A DNA stretch of 64,000 nt from Leptodactylus fallax. Taxonomy: Eukaryota > Chordata > Amphibia > Anura > Leptodactylidae. The notes beneath the pieces were generated by a model. It had not been told where the DNA came from and searched no databases. It saw only the letters and a program-made list of their open reading frames with translations. Each line of letters begins with the position of its first letter. The first letter of the stretch is position 1. Shown here piece after piece: positions 12,178 to 23,700 of the stretch. The position numbers were made by a program, and so were the translations under genes. Where the stretch lies: contig CAMRHE010000133.1 of assembly GCA_947044405.1 (NCBI GenBank), forward strand, positions 3,488,501-3,552,500. The letters are read 5' to 3'.

Positions 12178-13264
12178 AATGTTCCCGTTGGTCTCATTTG
12201 CAAATGAACGTGGGTTAATACATGGTTGTAAAGGTTGAAAGTAATCTGGATCCTAAAAATGGCCATCTAATCGCCGGAGGCCGGGCCGCGGCAGCTGACG
12301 GACATGGTTATTACGCCATAGGAGCTGGCGTAGTCTATTCTAGTCCAAAAGTCACAGCAGAGTATGTCTGTAGCTGGTTATTAACCATTCCCGGTTCCTG
12401 GCTGCTTCCTACTCTATAAGAGGGCATCGCCTGACAGAGCAATTGCACTAAGTACATGCCAGAGATACGGGTCCCTGGTGCCATTCTCTGCCTTGACAGC
12501 GCTTGTCCAGAGGTGCTTTTATAAAGAGGATTAATGTCACTGCACCGAGGGCAGCTCATAGCTCTGTTTGCCGCCGGTGTCGACGCTGAAGTTCCTGTTA
12601 TGGAGTAGTTTATGACTCTTCGAATCTGTATCCAGAGCCGCGGCCAATAGCAGAGTATTCTGAGGGTAAATCTGAAGACCGACACTATATTTATACAGTC
12701 AGCAAAACATAAAGTGCTGCAGTCGGATTACAGCTCAAAAAATTCCAAAATTTATGTAGCCATATTATTTCATAGATACATAGGGAGGAAGTGTTGGGTA
12801 ACTATAGACTAGATCCAAAATTCTCCTCCCTGGTATATAAATTTGCTAGGAACTAGTGACTCTTGAAGTGGAGGCCGATATCAAGGATCTCATTAGAACT
12901 GGGTGTATTACTAAAATACATTCTAAGGCTCTGTTCACATTGCAGATTACATCATATTAGTCAGAAAAAGTAGCGCAGCATGCAACACTAGCTTTTTCTG
13001 GTAATATGTTGGACACCATGATGGAATCTGATGGAACCATTGTAAGTAACCACCGATATCCACCGTGTGAAGGATTGAATTCCAATACAGATGTAACCCT
13101 GAGACCCCATGCACAAGGACCACATAATCCCTTCCATGCATTGGTGGATTTCCCAACCCAAAATCAATGATTGATGATGTGAGGAGTCTCTCCCTCACTA
13201 TGGCTGCACTGTCCCATACTGGATATGGTACAGGACGGTAGAGTCGCAGAGGGCCAGGGAGTCC
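12178..13264. other. Unassigned intronic sequence
   Basis: Includes a GC-rich patch near 12274-12305. Open frames on the minus strand at 12335-12685 and 12947-13273 lack known motifs and overlap nothing recognisable. Confidence 0.45.
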
Positions 13265-13745
13265 TGACATCATAGATCACAAAATGTAGTGAATGAAGAA
13301 AAGAGACATGTAAATCCCATCAATATTTGGTGTGACCTTTGCCCTTTGAAGGAGGAGTCCTGAAAGTGATGATACGGCCCCCACAGACCTCAACATCATC
13401 CAGTCTGTCTGGGATTACATGAAGAGACAGACGGATTGGAGCAAGCCTACATCCACAGAAGATCTGTGCTTAGTTCTCCAAGATGGCGGCGGGAACAACC
13501 TCCCTGCCGAGTTCTGCCAAAAACTGTCTGCAAGTACCGAGAAGAACTGATGGAAGGCAAAGGGCAAAGGTCACACCAAATATTGATGAGATTTAGATTT
13601 CTCTTCACTTTGTTAATTGGCAGCAATAAACTATTAACCCTTCTATTTCTGAAAGCATTCTTACTTTACAGTATAACCTTTTTTCCACACCACAGTACTG
13701 TATGTACAGTATACAGTATGTGTCATCGACTTACTGTAGTTTAGT
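13265..13745 (+). pseudogene. Internally deleted Tc1-like transposon fossil
   Basis: At 13386-13550 a frame reads DLNIIQSVWDYMKRQ, then KPTSTEDL and NLPAEFCQKL before a TGA. This matches the C-terminal end of Tc1-type transposases, where the usual motif is PDLNPIE-xx-W; here the catalytic-Glu position reads Gln. Just upstream (13275-13350) is non-coding sequence with aatatttggtgtgacc, which I associate with the other end of the same family. The 3' flank (13600-13690) has ttaattggcagcaataaa. So most of the transposase gene is deleted. An old, inactive copy. Confidence 0.7.
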
Positions 13746-14968
13746 GATCTGTTAGTGACCCTTACATTCTTGTTTTAGACAATCCCTACTAGTTAGAAGG
13801 TCCCATGGCAATAATCTGATCAAAAAGTCTCCCTCTGTTGGGACCTTCAGCGATCAGCTATTTTCTGGGGGGAAAATCTGGCACTAAGTGTTCAAGATCC
13901 CTACAGCTCCCCCACAGGGGAAATAAAGAATTACACAGAGTCCAATGAAACCAATGACTTGCAGGACAGGTCGGGTCCTCCAGAATGAGGGACACTCTTT
14001 CCAACCATTCTCTACTCTGGCCAAAAGACAAGGATCCTGAACAGAGTGACCTAACAGGGTGTATGAATTTTTTTTTTAGAACTAGATGACCCCTTTATGA
14101 TATTACTAAAGAACCAGACCTATTGCCAAAAACTGGGCAACAATATCTGCCAAGGTGGTAACATGCAGGTCCAGCAAGTAAAGTATGATTAGATTTCTCT
14201 AAACCCGTCAAATGGAGAGTTATCGTAAATATGAGACAAGACGCTCGACCCTCGCCGCCCGCTACGTCTAAAGAGAATGTTATTATCAGGTGCCATCTCT
14301 GAAGTCAGTGACCTGATGTGTTTATATTCTGCGCCGCCATCAGATTCTATATAAAAGAGATGAAAATCTGGTTATTGTGTATTCCTTGATTTCGGTGGCT
14401 GGAACGCAAGAGATAAGCAGCGAATAAGCGGCGCTGACATCCATTTACCCTTCGCTACGTTACAGACCTTTTCATTTTTCCTCTCAAACTGCCAATAGAA
14501 GGTTTTTTAGGAACGGTAACTAATAAAAATAAAATGAAATTTCCATTTTAAGCCGGGGGTATAATATAGACCGCTGCCAGACTTCATTTCCTCCCCAATC
14601 TACGGCCCTGATATTGACATATTCAAGAGTAAATCCGATCTGGACACGAGTTTGTTGGCGGAGAAAATATATTTAGACTGACAGTGGACGGCGATCTCGG
14701 GGGAGCGGTGCCGGATAAATCTTGCAAGAGTTGCTTGACAGATTTAAGCATCTCACTACAAAACAAACAAGAAGCGGTTCAATAGGGATCTGCTGAGATG
14801 GAACTTTTGAGTCTTCCGACAAAAATAAAATGCATGAGGATACGGTGAGGCCATAGTGTCCGAAAAATGTGCAATAACCATTTAACCATGGACACAACTA
14901 TCAATAAGACTGTAACAACCCACAATATCCATACATATCCCATGACGCATCTTTTTAATCCTTCTTCA
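13746..14968. other. Mostly unassigned; one eroded repeat at 13790-14100
   Basis: 13790-14100 has fragments such as gggaccttcagcgatcagct and gatgaccccttta that resemble the palindromic repeats elsewhere in the window. The remainder to 14968 shows nothing recognised. Confidence 0.4.
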
Positions 14969-15213
14969 GGCCCATTCACACGATGGAAAATGAAGAGGAA
15001 TTTGAGGCGGACATCTGCTTTGGATTCCTCTTCATTTTCTGCCCAGATTGGGTCCAGATGATCCATGGCAAGATCAAACAGGATGGTTATTTTTCTGCAT
15101 CCTGCGCCAATCTCTGCCACCCATAGGAGGCAGTATCAGGGGAAAATCTGCTGCTGATTTTGGTGTGGAGTCAGTCTCAAAATGAGTGGCAGATTCCGTC
15201 TTGTGAACGGGCC
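14969..15213. mobile_element. Palindromic element, ends ggcccattcacac
   Basis: The left end ggcccattcacacga and the inverted right end gggcccgttcacaaga form a terminal inverted repeat. The body is partly self-complementary (gaagaggaatttgaggcgga against the opposite half). Non-coding. Confidence 0.6.
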
Positions 15214-15440
15214 CTTCAAGGGCTAGTGCATATGAAGCAATATATCTTGGCAAAGACAAAGGACCAACAATACACACAAAGTCCTCTGGCATATAGTTTA
15301 CGACTCCCACCTCCAGTGCTAGTGCACGTGAAGCAATAAACTTAGGCAGGGAGGTGGGAGTAACAGTGCACACAAATGGGTATAAAGTAATAATAAAGTA
15401 ATAAACATGCGCCAGAATTCTTGTGCAATTTCTGCCTAAA
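15214..15440. repeat. Imperfect direct repeat of about 95 bp
   Basis: The phrase gctagtgca, then gaagcaata and cttggcaaagac or cttaggcaggg occurs at about 15221 and 15318. A block containing acacacaaa follows each. Two diverged tandem copies. Confidence 0.5.
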
Positions 15441-15548
15441 ATACTGGCGTGCAAGCTTTACTCCTTATTTTCTGTGTTTCAGACGTTTTCTAACAGTTTC
15501 TGCACCTTGTCTGGCAGGTGGGTGGGGCTTGTTGAAAAGAGGTGGAGT

Positions 15549-15720
15549 TTAAGGCTAAGGCCGAACGTAGTGAGTCGCAGCAAAAAAAAAAAACACAGCA
15601 GAAAAGACCACGGCAGAAACACATTGCGTTTTTTTCTGCAGTGTTTTTCACAGAAAGTCCTCAGAGATTTCCTCGGCGGACTTTCTGCCCCCTATGGCTA
15701 AACCTGCCATAAACCTGCAT
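15549..15720. mobile_element. Partial TTAA element (aaggctaaggcc family)
   Basis: Begins TTAA then ggctaaggccgaacgt, continues with a poly-A run and cagcagaaaagacc. A related family occurs at 23108-23376 and, inverted, at 31710-31905. The right end is unclear. Confidence 0.45.
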
Positions 15721-16016
15721 CTTGAATATTGCACAGAAAAGGACAGTGACCGGCACATTGTGTATCCACATCACAAAATAGGGGTATAGCACATCCACGA
15801 ATTGGGACAGGCTTTGACAAGAGGGGTTGGGGCTTTGCTGTGGCCACTGGAGCGCTCTGCGTTTTCCATAGACCAACTTAGACGAAATGTGCAGCTTGTT
15901 GCCAATTAAGCACACCTTCTACCCATGCTGGGGACATCAAAAGCATCACACAATACACTGATCTTGATGACTCCCCCCAATGTCATTTTGCTATGACATC
16001 CTGGTGAGCCGCTGCA
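15721..16016. other. Unassigned intronic sequence
   Basis: No recognisable feature apart from a short C-run at 15975-15980. Confidence 0.4.
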
Positions 16017-16190
16017 GGGCTTGTGCTTCTACACATCAGCCAATCTAAACAAGCCGAGCCACAGCCTAAAACCTGCCGAAAGAAAAAAGCAGCAGCCTTA
16101 ATCTTTGTTGGTACAGACGGTGAATTTCAGTCTACGTCAAAATCCCATCATCTAAGTGTTTTTCTTTGAGGAGCTCTGTTCACGGATCAT
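16017..16190. repeat. 174-bp direct duplication, copy A
   Basis: Matches 16818-16991 with roughly 90 percent identity judged by eye and no net length change (offset 801). Landmarks: acaagccgagccacagcct and aatctttgttggtacagacg. Confidence 0.92.
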
Positions 16191-16817
16191 AAAGCCCGAC
16201 TGCCATTTTATTTTCGGTGTGCATTAGTGGTGAATTCTACAAACACTTATTCTACATCATTTTATATTTTTGCGACGTGACTTCTCAAGAACCTGGGCAG
16301 TGCGGAATGTATTTGTATGTGGTTGCAGAACGTCTCCGCCATACATCACGAGGCTATATCCCCGTCATAAACTTCTGTCAGCCTTTGAAAGTAACATATC
16401 AAACTTTGCAAAAGAAGAGAGCCAAAAACATATACATGAAATATGGAGATTGTCAAAGACTTTTAGCCGCCTTTTAAGTGTCAGGAGGAACCTTGTGTCT
16501 TTCAGATGTTCTCCGGATGGTGTGTCCTCTCTTGTGCCTCCTGTCTTTCATTCCTCATAAATAAAATACAGTTTGACACTGGAAGGTTTCCGAGAAGGGT
16601 TTGTTTTACATAAAGGATGCTGCAAAAAATGAGAGAAAACTCCGACTGCGGCTCCCTGTGACCAAATGACATTGTATTCTCTTAGACAAACAGACCTATA
16701 GAACGCCGTATGGTTATAAATGTCTAGTACTTGGTTATATGGGTATTTATACTATATATGGGTATTATATGGGAATACATGGATATTATGAGGTGACTAT
16801 TTTATGGCTATATTTAT
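16191..16817. other. Spacer between the two 174-bp copies
   Basis: Unassigned sequence. From about 16735 it becomes a degenerate run of tatatgggtatt phrases. Confidence 0.5.
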
Positions 16818-16991
16818 GGGCTTGTGCTTATACACAGCAGCCAATCTGAACAAGCCGAGCCACAGCCTAAAACCTACAGAATGGACAAAGCAGCAGCCTT
16901 AATCTTTGTTGGTACAGACGGCGAATTTCAGACTACGTCAAAATACCATCATCTAAGCGTTTTTCTTTAAGGAGCTCTGTTCACAGATCAT
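16818..16991. repeat. 174-bp direct duplication, copy B
   Basis: Direct copy of 16017-16190. It ends at ggagctctgttcacagatcat, after which the two flanks diverge. Confidence 0.92.
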
Positions 16992-17100
16992 TCTTTGGAT
17001 TTGGATTCTTTGGATGTATATAGGTATTTTATTAGAATGCATGGATATTATATGGGTATTTTTGAGTATTATATAGGTATTATATGGTTATATATATGGT
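16992..17100. repeat. Degenerate tatatgggtatt low-complexity tract
   Basis: Loose repetition of tatatgggtatt and atggatattat. Similar tracts lie at 16735-16815 and 17640-17815. Confidence 0.6.
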
Positions 17101-17109
17101 ATGGCTTCA

Positions 17110-17500
17110 TATGCTACTGACACAAAGCCAACATCTTATAAAAGAACTGGGTTGTCATGGAAACCCGGTGTAAAACAAAAATGGCTGGGTTGTTAGGGAA
17201 ACCTGATCTAACATTGTGTGTATGTCAGTGAGGCTAAGAATGAAGGACCTCCAATTGGCTACTAGCAGCCATTTGATGTGGAAGGCCGTGGTGCCATATT
17301 TGCTTTTGTGAATATATCAGCTGGGTTTTTATGGAAAACTGGTCTAAAACAAAAATGCCTGAGTTGTTATGGAGACTTGGTCTAAAACCGTGTGTGTATG
17401 TCAGTGAGGTTACGAAGTGAGGCTTATATTGGCTAATATGAGTCATGTGATGGTGTGAAAACCAATGGTGCTATATTTGCGTTTTTGACTATGTTGAGAA
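17110..17500. repeat. Two diverged tandem copies of about 185 bp
   Basis: Landmarks occur twice in order: tggaaacccggt / tggaaaactggt, aaaacaaaaatg, gtgtgtatgtcagtgaggct / gtgtgtatgtcagtgaggtt, and tggtgccatatttgc / tggtgctatatttgc. Copies start near 17130 and 17315. Confidence 0.8.
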
Positions 17501-18770
17501 AGGCAGGTCCTAGAAAGCTGGAAGGCGGACTAAAACCTTTGCAGCCTCCTGATTTATATGTGCTAATTTTGGTATAGATTGATTGTTTTTTGGGCAGAGA
17601 TAAAGAACAGAAAACATATAATTATTATTATATATGAGAACATATAAGTATTATATATTGTATATATGGCTATTATATGGGTGCATACTATGTAGGTATT
17701 ATGAGTATATATAAGGTATTACACAGTTATACATGGATGCGTATGGCTATCATATGAGTGTACATAGTTATATATGGGTACATCTTTCTATTATATGGGT
17801 ATATATCAGTGTATGAAATCTTATCCAATGTGGATTCTATGGTCATGTGTCTAATGTCCGTACACGGGAGCATCAGTCGTGAAAGGGCAGGGGTCTCTAA
17901 TAAAGTGGCCATTTACTATATATATTTCACACCCCTGCATCCTGCATCATTACAGTCCTTTATATTACAAATGGCATCCGGTTTGGTATCGCTGTGCGTT
18001 TCTGAGACATGTCAGTCATTAAATCCAAATGCCGCGGAAATAAGTGTTTGCAGAATTCCATCGCCATGTGTTGTACTGAGGATTTATACAACAATAAAGT
18101 GAATGAAATCCCGTTTGTACAAGGGGTTTATTTTCCATTTAATATTCGCATTCTATGACTTTATAGCCCCGACTAAATTCTGAACGGTACCTGGCTGATG
18201 CATAGATTAATCCACGTACAGATCTGTAATGCAGGCCTGCACGTCGTCTCCTAAATCAGCGCCCGCCCTGTCACTAAGCACTTCCATCTGACTGATGTAT
18301 TCTGCTCCTTGTGAAATGAACCCGCTGTATACAGGAGCCTCAACTTTATATTTACACACCTCTATCAACATTTCTCAAAGCTGTCTAACTCCGACCATGA
18401 CATATGATCAGACCCGTAGAAGCATTCAAGCCTGGATTAGAACAACCGCTTAAAGGGGATGTCCACTTTTTAATACCATACTTTTGCAGGTCCAACTTTG
18501 TGTTGACGCCTTTCTTAAAAGGAATGCATCGCCATAAAATGACTTCTTGTTTTCACACTGGCCTCATAATAGACTGTCACTTCCGGTTCTGTAGAGATCA
18601 CTTTCAGCAGTCATCTCATTATCATCACAGACATGGTAACAATGAAAGATAACGCTCCTACTATAGGATTCCTAATTCATAATATGGTGATGGTTACAGC
18701 TCCACTCTGCACAATGACCTCGGCGCAGATCACAAAGCATGACCACAACACTTTTCTATAGAAGTCAATC
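17501..18770. other. Mostly unassigned; tatatggg tract at 17640-17815
   Basis: The left part has the degenerate tatatgggta tract. At 18449 a TTAA followed by aggggatgtccac resembles the left end of the TTAA elements, but no matching right end was found. Nothing else recognised. Confidence 0.4.
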
Positions 18771-19121
18771 AGAGGTGGGCGAATCGGATGGTAATGACCC
18801 AAATAAACCAAACTGTTTGGTTTTTAAGGAAACCAAACAATTTGGGATTAATCTCAGGCAGACTAAAATGGCCGCCGCAACATGCATTGTCAAAAGTGAT
18901 TAAACTCTGGGGTCGGGCAGCGCGAGAAGGAACCATAAGAGGTAACAGAAAGTGAGTATCAATGTTTTTTATTTTTTTACACCTCCCCTGGGCCTCCACC
19001 TATTATACTCTGGGGTCTGAAGAGATTGCAGAGTATAATAATTTCACTTCCAGTTCTATCCGAACAAGTTCAGACTGAAACAACCTGGGATGAAACAAAT
19101 TTTCAGCGGTCGACCATCTCT
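18771..19121. mobile_element. Dispersed element, ends agagatgggcgaa (copy 1)
   Basis: The left end agaggtgggcgaatc and the right end, inverted, agagatggtcgaccg pair as terminal repeats. The interior has gtgagtatcaatg, then a T-run, cctcccctgggcctccacct and ctggggtctgaagagat. The same order occurs at 30842-31697 and 51590-51835, and in part at 23455-23700. Confidence 0.75.
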
Positions 19122-19320
19122 AAAGTCAATGAGTTATCAAAGGCACCACAAGTGCCATACAGGTGAATGGAGAGCCCACGTATGTACAGCTCTGTCTCCT
19201 TTAACTGTGGCTGTGAACTGGACCATATTTTTTAGATAGTTATGGGTCCCACCGGTAAAAATATCCCTTTAATATACTTTTATAGTTTAACCCCTTATTT
19301 AGTCCCAAGATTTTTGAACG

Positions 19321-19448
19321 GATAGAAAATAGATGGATAGATGGATAGATAGAGAGATAGAAATGAGATATAGTGCTAGATAGCTGGGTAGATGATAGAT
19401 AGATAAATAGATAGATAGATAGATAGATAGATAGAATTATTGTCATAC

Positions 19449-19479
<31 letters not shown>

Positions 19480-19638
19480 ATTATTGATACAGATAGATAG
19501 ATAGATAGATAGATAGAATGATTGATACACATAGATAAATAGATAGATATAGATAGATATGAGATACATAAGGATAGATAGAATTATTGATACATATAGA
19601 TAGATAGAATGATTGATACATATAGATAAATAAATAGA

Positions 19639-19714
<76 letters not shown>

Positions 19715-19954
19715 GAGATAGGTGATTGTAGTAGTAGATAGATAGATAGATAGATAGAATGATTGATACATATAGATAGATAGATAGAATGATTGATACA
19801 TATAGATAGATAGATAGAATGATTGATATATATAGATAGATAAATAGATATAGATAGACAGATAGATAGATAGATATGATAGATAGATAGATAGATAGAT
19901 AGATAGAATGATTGATACATATAGATAGATATATAGATAGATAAATAGATAGAT

Positions 19955-19995
<41 letters not shown>
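19321..19995. repeat. Compound GATA microsatellite
   Basis: Long (GATA)n runs are separated by a recurring spacer of the form gaatgattgatacatata. The array is therefore partly a higher-order repeat. The long open frames on the minus strand rich in Tyr, Leu, Ser and Ile are products of this repeat and not proteins. Confidence 0.97.
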
Positions 19996-21265
19996 GTGAT
20001 TCTAAAATATACATAAAATTTTACCTTTGAAAACAGAAAAAGTACTTCCAGACCGTTCTTCTAAACAAAGTAGGACATAACCAGGGGTTGAACGCCCAAG
20101 GACATATCTTCAAAACCTGAGACTGTCCTTTGAAATTCAGAATTTGCAACATCTCCAATGTCCATGACCCTCAAACATTCTCAAAGTAGTGAAATAACTG
20201 AATGTACGCATATGGCTCATATAGTATAATAGGCCGGAAATAATTTATCTAGATAAAATATAAGGGTTTTTCATACTTAAAAAAATATGTGCATAAATAT
20301 TGCTGAAGTTCACTTTTTCATATTATTCCATCCTCACAGGGCCCCATAGTATGTACACTTGGAAGATAAGAAGAATGAGGGGCTAAAATATAAACCACCT
20401 CCGAAAAATCTATAAGATTTTATTGTGTTGCTCAATTTTTCACCTTTTTTCAGCTTTTAATTTTTTAGTTTCCATAAAGGGGCAAAAGATATCAAAAACA
20501 AATGTGGAGACCCCTTGAAGACCTCGAAGTTTTGGAAGGATTTGAGACATCGCTATCCATATTCACTATAATGTCTCTAGCCGTAGCCACTACTGAAGCT
20601 CATCTTCGAAGCAGCAACTTTGCGTCTGTAGCCTTGACAGAACAAAGACAACCAAACCTCTGAACTTCAATCCTCCCCCTCAAAGTGTTGGGGAAAGTTG
20701 TCGATATCTTCAGATCAACACGGTCCTCTTTCATGAAAGGTTAATGTTCTTCACCGATATTCTCGGAGTGGATGTCCACTTACAAGCCGGGGTTTGATGC
20801 ACTCTCTTGTGACTCGCAGGCAATATACCGAGCACATGAAGACATTTAGTGATCGACCGCTTCTCCGCTTTGAAACCATCTTGTATTATCATGAAGGCAA
20901 GCCAACTACAACTCAAGACACTTCTTGTTATGTCAAGTGGTGTGTATTTGTACATAAAGCTTTCTAGGATTCTTGATGGGTCACGCCAACCAAAAATAGT
21001 CTTTCGATCAAGATGTATTTGAAGCAAATAGAGTAAACCACTAAGAATCAAACCAACTTTACCTACATGAGAGATGGTTGTCAGTCTCCAAGTAAGACCA
21101 CCCCCTGGACTCCTAGGCCCGGAAGGAACAGAGTTTAGATCAATGATGTCAAGTTATACTTTAACTTTCCCCAAAAAACTATATATTGTTCTGCTCGGCT
21201 CCTCCTGTTCTATAACATGCTACATGAAAGCTTCCAGGGACTGTCAAGTCATATACAAATAAAGC
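19996..21265. other. Unassigned intronic sequence
   Basis: No tandem repeats or element ends found. A minus-strand open frame at 20731-21051 (106 codons) has no motif I recognise. Confidence 0.4.
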
Positions 21266-22040
21266 TTAAAGTGGACCTCCAACTATAAAACCACTTTTCA
21301 TTAATGAATAGTACAGGTGAATATAAAAAACTTTGTAATGTATCTTATTAAAGAAATCTGTTTTGTTCTCCATTTTACCAGACTGAGTTATACTTTACAT
21401 AGAAGTCTATGGAGAGGGGAGGAGGCTGCTGAATAAGAGACACATATAACTGAAGTTGCTACCATGTGAGTGAGAGCTTTTTTTGACATTACTCTATATT
21501 TGAAGATATGACTCTACTTCTGCAAATAAATAAGTCAACAGCCCACCTTCCATAGACTTCTGTGTGTGAGGCTAAGGTACAGAAGTCTAAGTGAAGGGAA
21601 AGAACAGGAGAGCAGCCCAATAAATGTTTCCTTCTACACTTATTAGGCTGCTCTCCTCCTCTTTGTTTCACTCAGATGGTTATTTCTATAGCATATGTTC
21701 CTGTCTTTAGCCTCTCACACAGAAGTCTATGGAGAGGGAAAGGAGAAGGCTGTTAACTGATTTACTGCTTAATTCTGTGTAGGTAGAGTCTTATCTTGAG
21801 AGACAGCAGTGTCACAAAATCTCTCTGACTCTCAGCAAGACAGAAACAGTTATTTGTGTGTGCCTTCCAGCAACCTCGGCCTCCCCTCCCTCTCCATAGA
21901 CTTCTATGTAAAAAGTAACTCAGTCAGATAAATGGTGAAGGAAACAGATTTCTTTAATAAGATATATTACCACATTTCTCATATTCACTTGTACTATTCG
22001 TTTATGAAAAGTTGTTTTATATTTGGAGGTTCACTTCAAC
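21266..22040. mobile_element. Long-TIR foldback element (about 770 bp)
   Basis: The left arm from 21270 (agtggacctccaactataaa) matches the reverse complement of the right arm ending near 22036 over about 150 bases with moderate divergence. Shared blocks include tcttattaaagaaatctgtt and acatagaagtctatggag. The left flank is TTAA and the right flank TCAA. The interior repeats the agaagtctatggaga motif twice more, once in each orientation (near 21555 and 21720). No open frame of note: non-autonomous. Confidence 0.85.
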
Positions 22041-23042
22041 TTTTTGGGGGTGTTCACTTTTCAAAAATGGAGGGTGGACAAATTGGTCCTGCTGACGTAC
22101 TCATCTCAGAGGTATCTAGTCTAGACAAAACCTCAGCTGTGAGCAGGACTCAGTCTATAATATTCCTTCTTTGGATATAAGCAGCATTTTTGTATTCACT
22201 GACAGCAAGAACACGCTACTGAGAGTTTGTTACTGTGTATCAGTGTGGATAGCTGTAGCAGTCCGGAGTCCAGGATAAGATTTGTGTTTAGCTATACTGA
22301 CTAGAATGACAAACTGGTATGTTTATGGGAAAGGCAAGGGAGGGAAACAACAGGGGGCACTGTGCATTCATGTGTGGGGTTCTGCTTCTGGTTTAAAAAT
22401 CCATATAATTATTAGCAAATCCTGATCAATTAGTGGAGTCGAGAGCAGCTATAAAGAGAGTCTTGCGCTCTGGAGGACCTGTCCTGTCCTTCATTACACA
22501 GACAACCTACTGATTTTAATGGTCAACATGTAATGCTTTATTTCACCTGTTGTGGCACTGCAGGAAAACAGAACACTCGCTGTCACGTTACCCCAAGAGA
22601 TTACAGCCAATCGCTAGGGTCCCATTTATGGTAATCCTGGATAACTCCTTTAAGAGAATATATAATAAACACCTGGCATGCATTTTACAGCAATTTTGAC
22701 TATATTTATGTTTGTAAGCTTTTTTTTCATATCTAGCACATAAATGAGATGCCAAGAAAGTTGCAAATTTTGCATTTTTTTCTTCTACCTTTGAAGTTTT
22801 TCTCCCCTCATCTGCTCGTGTTTTCACTAATATGGATGGCATCTGAATATTATCCTCAGCCCTAGGCTTTCTGTCTTTTAAGATTATACATTTGGGTTGT
22901 ATCGGGAGGTGAGATACGCTTCCTGAGCTTTTGAAGTTTTTTGACATTTTTTTAGCTTTTCTAGGTAGGTGCAGCTCACTGGTTAACAGATGATAGGGGG
23001 TCTCTGAACATTACGGACCCCCTTTGCTCCCCATGAACACTG
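22041..23042. other. Unassigned intronic sequence
   Basis: The motif actcctttaag at 22645-22656 may be the right end of an eroded TTAA element. A minus-strand frame at 22588-22947 shows no family motif. Nothing else seen. Confidence 0.4.
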
Positions 23043-23107
23043 CAGGGTAGATTTACTAAGCTAAATGTGTCAGATGTCTTGTTTAATTTGCACCAAAAAT
23101 TAGTGTT
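23043..23107. mobile_element. Fragment of a dispersed repeat (agatttactaa)
   Basis: Starts cagggtagatttactaag. The family is frog-typical from memory. It is interrupted at 23108 by another element and may resume at 23377 with gacatgttttacgcc. Confidence 0.4.
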
Positions 23108-23376
23108 TTAGGCTAAGGCTCCACATGGCGTCCCGCAGCAAAAAAGCGCTGTGGGAAAAGCTGCGGCAGCAACGCATTTTGGCTCTTCCCGCAGTGCCGG
23201 TGTTTCCTAAGATATAATTGACATGCTGCGATTTCCAAAACTGCAACGGTTTTGGAAATCGCCGCGTGTCCACACCACGTATTTTACCGCAAAGTGGGCA
23301 TGGGATTCGCTAGCATCCCATCCACTTTGCTGTGACTGTAAAACAACGCGTTTCCACCATGTGGGTCCCGGCCTTA
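23108..23376. mobile_element. Palindromic element, ends taaggctccacatgg
   Basis: The left end ggctaaggctccacatgg and the right end inverted, taaggccgggacccacatgg, form a good terminal inverted repeat. The body is GC-rich and full of gctgcgg and ccgcag pairs, giving an internally folding sequence. Non-coding. Confidence 0.75.
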
Positions 23377-23454
23377 GACATGTTTTACGCCTTTCTAGAC
23401 TGAGATGTGGCTTAGCAGGTAAGGGAGTGGCCTGAATGTGACAACAAATATCTG

Positions 23455-23700
23455 ACCATCAACATCATCAGGCTCGGGCCCAATCACAAGCCAGAAGAGG
23501 ACACCGGAATGCGGAGGATGCCACGTCGGAGCCCACGAAAAGTGAGTATTGTGTTTTTTTAATTTTTACACACCAATTATTTTATTGTGGGGTCTGAAGA
23601 GATTCCAGAATATAATAATCTCACTTCTCCGCTTTTACAAACCTTGTGAATATTTGCCAAATCAAACTCGCAAGGTTGGGAGTCAAAAATGTATCCTCTA
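23455..23700. mobile_element. Partial copy of the agagatgggcgaa-family interior
   Basis: Contains aaagtgagtattgtg, a T-run, ggggtctgaagagattcc and agaatataataatctcactt, in the order seen in copy 1 (18771-19121). Terminal repeats are not clear. Confidence 0.55.

Noticed and set aside
12335..13273. Minus-strand frames of 116 and 108 codons considered as exons
   Set aside because: No recognisable domain and no convincing splice signals at their edges.
19240..20014. Minus-strand frames of 226 and 177 codons rich in Ile, Tyr, Leu and Ser
   Set aside because: Translations of the GATA microsatellite.
20731..21051. Minus-strand frame of 106 codons considered as a transposase or RT remnant
   Set aside because: No catalytic or structural motif could be matched; too short to support a call.
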